Shown: piece by piece, positions 5,568 to 7,030 of the stretch
Layout of the letters: the number at the start of each line of letters is the position of its first letter
Position numbering within the stretch: position 1 is the stretch's first letter
Source of the DNA: Candidatus Brevibacterium intestinigallinarum
GTDB taxonomy: Bacteria; Actinomycetota; Actinomycetes; Actinomycetales; Brevibacteriaceae
Direction: 5' to 3'
Assembly: GCA_019117325.1 (NCBI GenBank)
Contig: DWZY01000358.1
Coordinates: 1-7,030 of the forward strand
DNA: 7,030 nt
Notes under the pieces: model-generated
What the model was told of the DNA's origin: nothing
The model's database searches: none
The model's input: only the letters and a program-made list of their open reading frames with translations
Translations under genes and position numbers: made by a program

Positions 5568-6456
5568 CGCACCCCTGACCGCACGCCGCAGGCTGGGGCA
5601 CCTGTTCCGGACCTCGCGCCCGCTGTCGTGGATCAACACCGCCTACCCGTTCGGTGCCGCGTGGCTGCTGGCCGGCGGCGATCTGGGCCCCACGTTCTGG
5701 GTGGGGTGCTTCTTCTTCCTCATCCCCTACAACCTCGCGATGTACGGCATCAATGACGTCTTCGACTACGAATCCGACCTGCGCAATCCGCGCAAGGGCG
5801 GCGTCGAGGGCGATGTGCTGGACCGCCGAGTCCACCGCACCGTGATCGTCGCCGCCATCGCCTCCTGCGTGCCGTTCGTCGCATGGCTGGCGATCGTCGG
5901 CCACCCCGCGGTGCTGCCGGTGCTGGCGCTGTCGCTCTTCGCAGTGGTCGCCTATTCCGCGCGCGGCCTGCGGTTCAAGGAGATCCCGTTCCTGGACTCG
6001 CTCACGTCCTCGACGCACTTCTCCTCCCCCGCCTGGGTTGCGCTGGCCGCACTGGGCGCCTGGCCCAGTGCGGCGGGCTGGTGCGGGCTGGCGGCGTTCT
6101 TCCTGTGGGGTGCGGCCAGCCAGGCCTTCGGCGCGGTGCAGGACGTGGGCCCCGACCGCGAGGCCGGCATCGCCTCGATCGCCACCGTGCTGGGCGCGCG
6201 GACCACCGTGTGGCTGTCGCTCGCGGGCTACGCGGCGGCAGGTCTGCTGGCCCTGGGCGCGGGGCCGGTGCTGAGCTGGGCGGCCCTGGGTGCGGTGCCC
6301 TACCTGGTGTCGGTCGCCCGGTTCGCGCGCATCACCGACGAGACATCAGCGGACGCCCACCGCGGCTGGGTCTCCTTCCTCTGGCTCAACTACGCCGTGG
6401 GCTTCGTGGTCACGATGCTGCTCCTCATCCACGCGGGGCTCCTGCCACCCGGCTGA
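5557..6456 (+). CDS. crtEb: Lycopene elongase (UbiA-family prenyltransferase, C50 carotenoid)
   Basis: A 299-residue integral membrane prenyltransferase with roughly eight to nine hydrophobic spans. The first Asp-rich motif is NDVFDYESD (66-74) and the second is QDVGPDREAG (195-204) followed by IASIATVLG; these bind the Mg-prenyl-diphosphate. The segment YSARGLRFKEIPFLDS (133-148) with LTSSTHF (149-155) resembles lycopene elongases rather than menaquinone, heme or chlorophyll UbiA enzymes. The expected reaction is addition of a C5 unit from DMAPP to each end of lycopene (giving flavuxanthin or a similar C50 acyclic carotenoid), before the CrtYe/CrtYf subunits close the rings. Gene order crtYe-crtYf-crtEb is that of the Corynebacterium-type cluster. 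It is the last gene of the operon; the following gap is 70 bases with no clear terminator. Confidence 0.92.
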   Translation: MTADAPLTARRRLGHLFRTSRPLSWINTAYPFGAAWLLAGGDLGPTFWVGCFFFLIPYNLAMYGINDVFDYESDLRNPRKGGVEGDVLDRRVHRTVIVAAIASCVPFVAWLAIVGHPAVLPVLALSLFAVVAYSARGLRFKEIPFLDSLTSSTHFSSPAWVALAALGAWPSAAGWCGLAAFFLWGAASQAFGAVQDVGPDREAGIASIATVLGARTTVWLSLAGYAAAGLLALGAGPVLSWAALGAVPYLVSVARFARITDETSADAHRGWVSFLWLNYAVGFVVTMLLLIHAGLLPPG

Positions 6457-6513
6457 CCGCGAAGTCCGACGGCGCCCCTCCACCACCGTCAGCTACACCC
6501 GGCCGCCGCCCCC

Positions 6514-6519
6514 TACACT
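6514..6519 (+). promoter_or_regulatory. -10 element for the asparaginase gene (leaderless)
   Basis: TACACT is a full match to TANNNT and ends 7 bases before the ATG at 6527, so transcription should begin at or next to the start codon. GAGG at 6522-6525 is only one base from the ATG, too near to act as a Shine-Dalgarno. Both points favour a leaderless mRNA independent of the crt operon. No clear -35 is seen around 6490-6497. Confidence 0.6.
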
Positions 6520-6526
6520 GCGAGGC

Positions 6527-7030
6527 ATGAGCTCACTGCGCCTGCACGTCATCGCCCTGGGCGGCACGATCGCCTCCGTCCCGCAGAAGGACGCGGCCGC
6601 CGGCGTCGCTCCCACCGTGGGCGCGGAGCAGATCGCCGAGGCCGCCCACCTCGACACGCTGGACCTGCCCGGCGGTCCGCCGCAGGTCACCTTCGAGCAG
6701 CTGGCACAGGTGGGGTCCGGCTCCATCACGCTGGCCCACCTGTTCGCCGCCGTCCGCTCGATCCGCACTGCCGCGGCCAGCGGTGCGCACGGCGTCATCC
6801 TCACACAGGGCACGGACACACTGGAGGACTCCGCGTTCGTCCTCTCGCTGCTGAATGACGCGGGCATCCCGGTCGCGCTGACCGGTGCGATGCGCAATCC
6901 CTCGCTGCCCGGTGCCGATGGCGGTGCGAACGTGCGCGCAGCTGCGCTCACCGCCCTCGACGAGCGCGTCCGCGCACTCGCCGCCGACCGCCGCCTGGCA
7001 GCATGCCTGGTCTTCGCGGACGAGGTCTTC
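6527..7030 (+). CDS. L-asparaginase, N-terminal part (cut by window edge)
   Basis: An open frame of 168 residues with no stop before the window ends. It belongs to the bacterial asparaginase/glutaminase family, hydrolysing asparagine to aspartate and ammonia. GGTIAS (12-17) holds the first catalytic Thr (Thr14). TQGTDTLEDSAF (93-104) holds the second Thr-Asp pair (Thr96, Asp97), with Gln in place of the common His (THGTDT) and LEDSAF in place of the common E-E-T-A-F form. TGAMRNPSLPGADGGANV (119-136) is the family's GAMR...ADG-N segment. The frame ends at LVFADEVF, a few residues before the catalytic Lys would be expected. There is no signal peptide, suggesting a cytoplasmic enzyme. It has its own promoter and no evident link with carotenoid synthesis. 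Confidence 0.9.
   Translation, partial: MSSLRLHVIALGGTIASVPQKDAAAGVAPTVGAEQIAEAAHLDTLDLPGGPPQVTFEQLAQVGSGSITLAHLFAAVRSIRTAAASGAHGVILTQGTDTLEDSAFVLSLLNDAGIPVALTGAMRNPSLPGADGGANVRAAALTALDERVRALAADRRLAACLVFADEVF

Noticed and set aside
6468..6490. Possible terminator hairpin after crtEb (GACGG with CCGTC)
   Set aside because: Only five base pairs with a 13-base loop and no T-run; too weak to call in DNA this GC-rich.
5883..6530. Plus-strand open frame of 215 residues overlapping crtEb
   Set aside because: Out-of-frame shadow of crtEb, Gly/Arg-rich, with no membrane helices or motif.
1..7030. Signs of horizontal transfer or mobile elements
   Set aside because: Base composition and codon use look uniform by eye, and no transposase, integrase, terminal repeats, tRNA or CRISPR repeats were seen.

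Overview
The window looks like chromosomal DNA of a very high-GC actinobacterium. Codon third positions are almost all G or C, coding density is close to complete, and genes overlap by 1-11 bases. RibBA carries the actinobacterial 'RGHEGRGIGL' GTP cyclohydrolase II signature. The carotenoid genes have the order crtB-crtI-crtYe-crtYf-crtEb, as described in Corynebacterium and Clavibacter for C50 carotenoid synthesis. I cannot name the genus from sequence alone.

Layout, all on the + strand. (1) Positions 1-2133 hold the end of a riboflavin operon: the C-terminus of riboflavin synthase (ribE, cut by the window edge), bifunctional ribBA, and lumazine synthase ribH. They are joined by ATGA and TGATG overlaps. 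Together they cover every committed step seen here except the RibD deaminase/reductase and the intermediate phosphatase. (2) Positions 2134-2213 form an 80-base gap with a strong GC hairpin (2163-2190) and a candidate promoter. (3) Positions 2214-6456 hold a tightly overlapped carotenoid operon: phytoene synthase, FAD-dependent phytoene desaturase, the two subunits of a heterodimeric lycopene cyclase, and a UbiA-family lycopene elongase. From GGPP these would make phytoene, lycopene, a C45/C50 elongated acyclic carotenoid and then a cyclic C50 carotenoid of the decaprenoxanthin, sarcinaxanthin or C.p.450 class. The ring type cannot be read from sequence. The GGPP synthase gene crtE, normally at the head of such clusters, is not in the window; ribH occupies that place. 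(4) A 70-base gap with a TACACT -10 box precedes the N-terminal part of an L-asparaginase, which runs off the right edge.

I found no mobile element, CRISPR array, tRNA or rRNA, and no system that looks wholly new. The points most worth a second look are the rib/crt junction with its hairpin and probable leaderless crtB start, the absence of crtE, and the low-complexity extensions and insertions on all three riboflavin enzymes.
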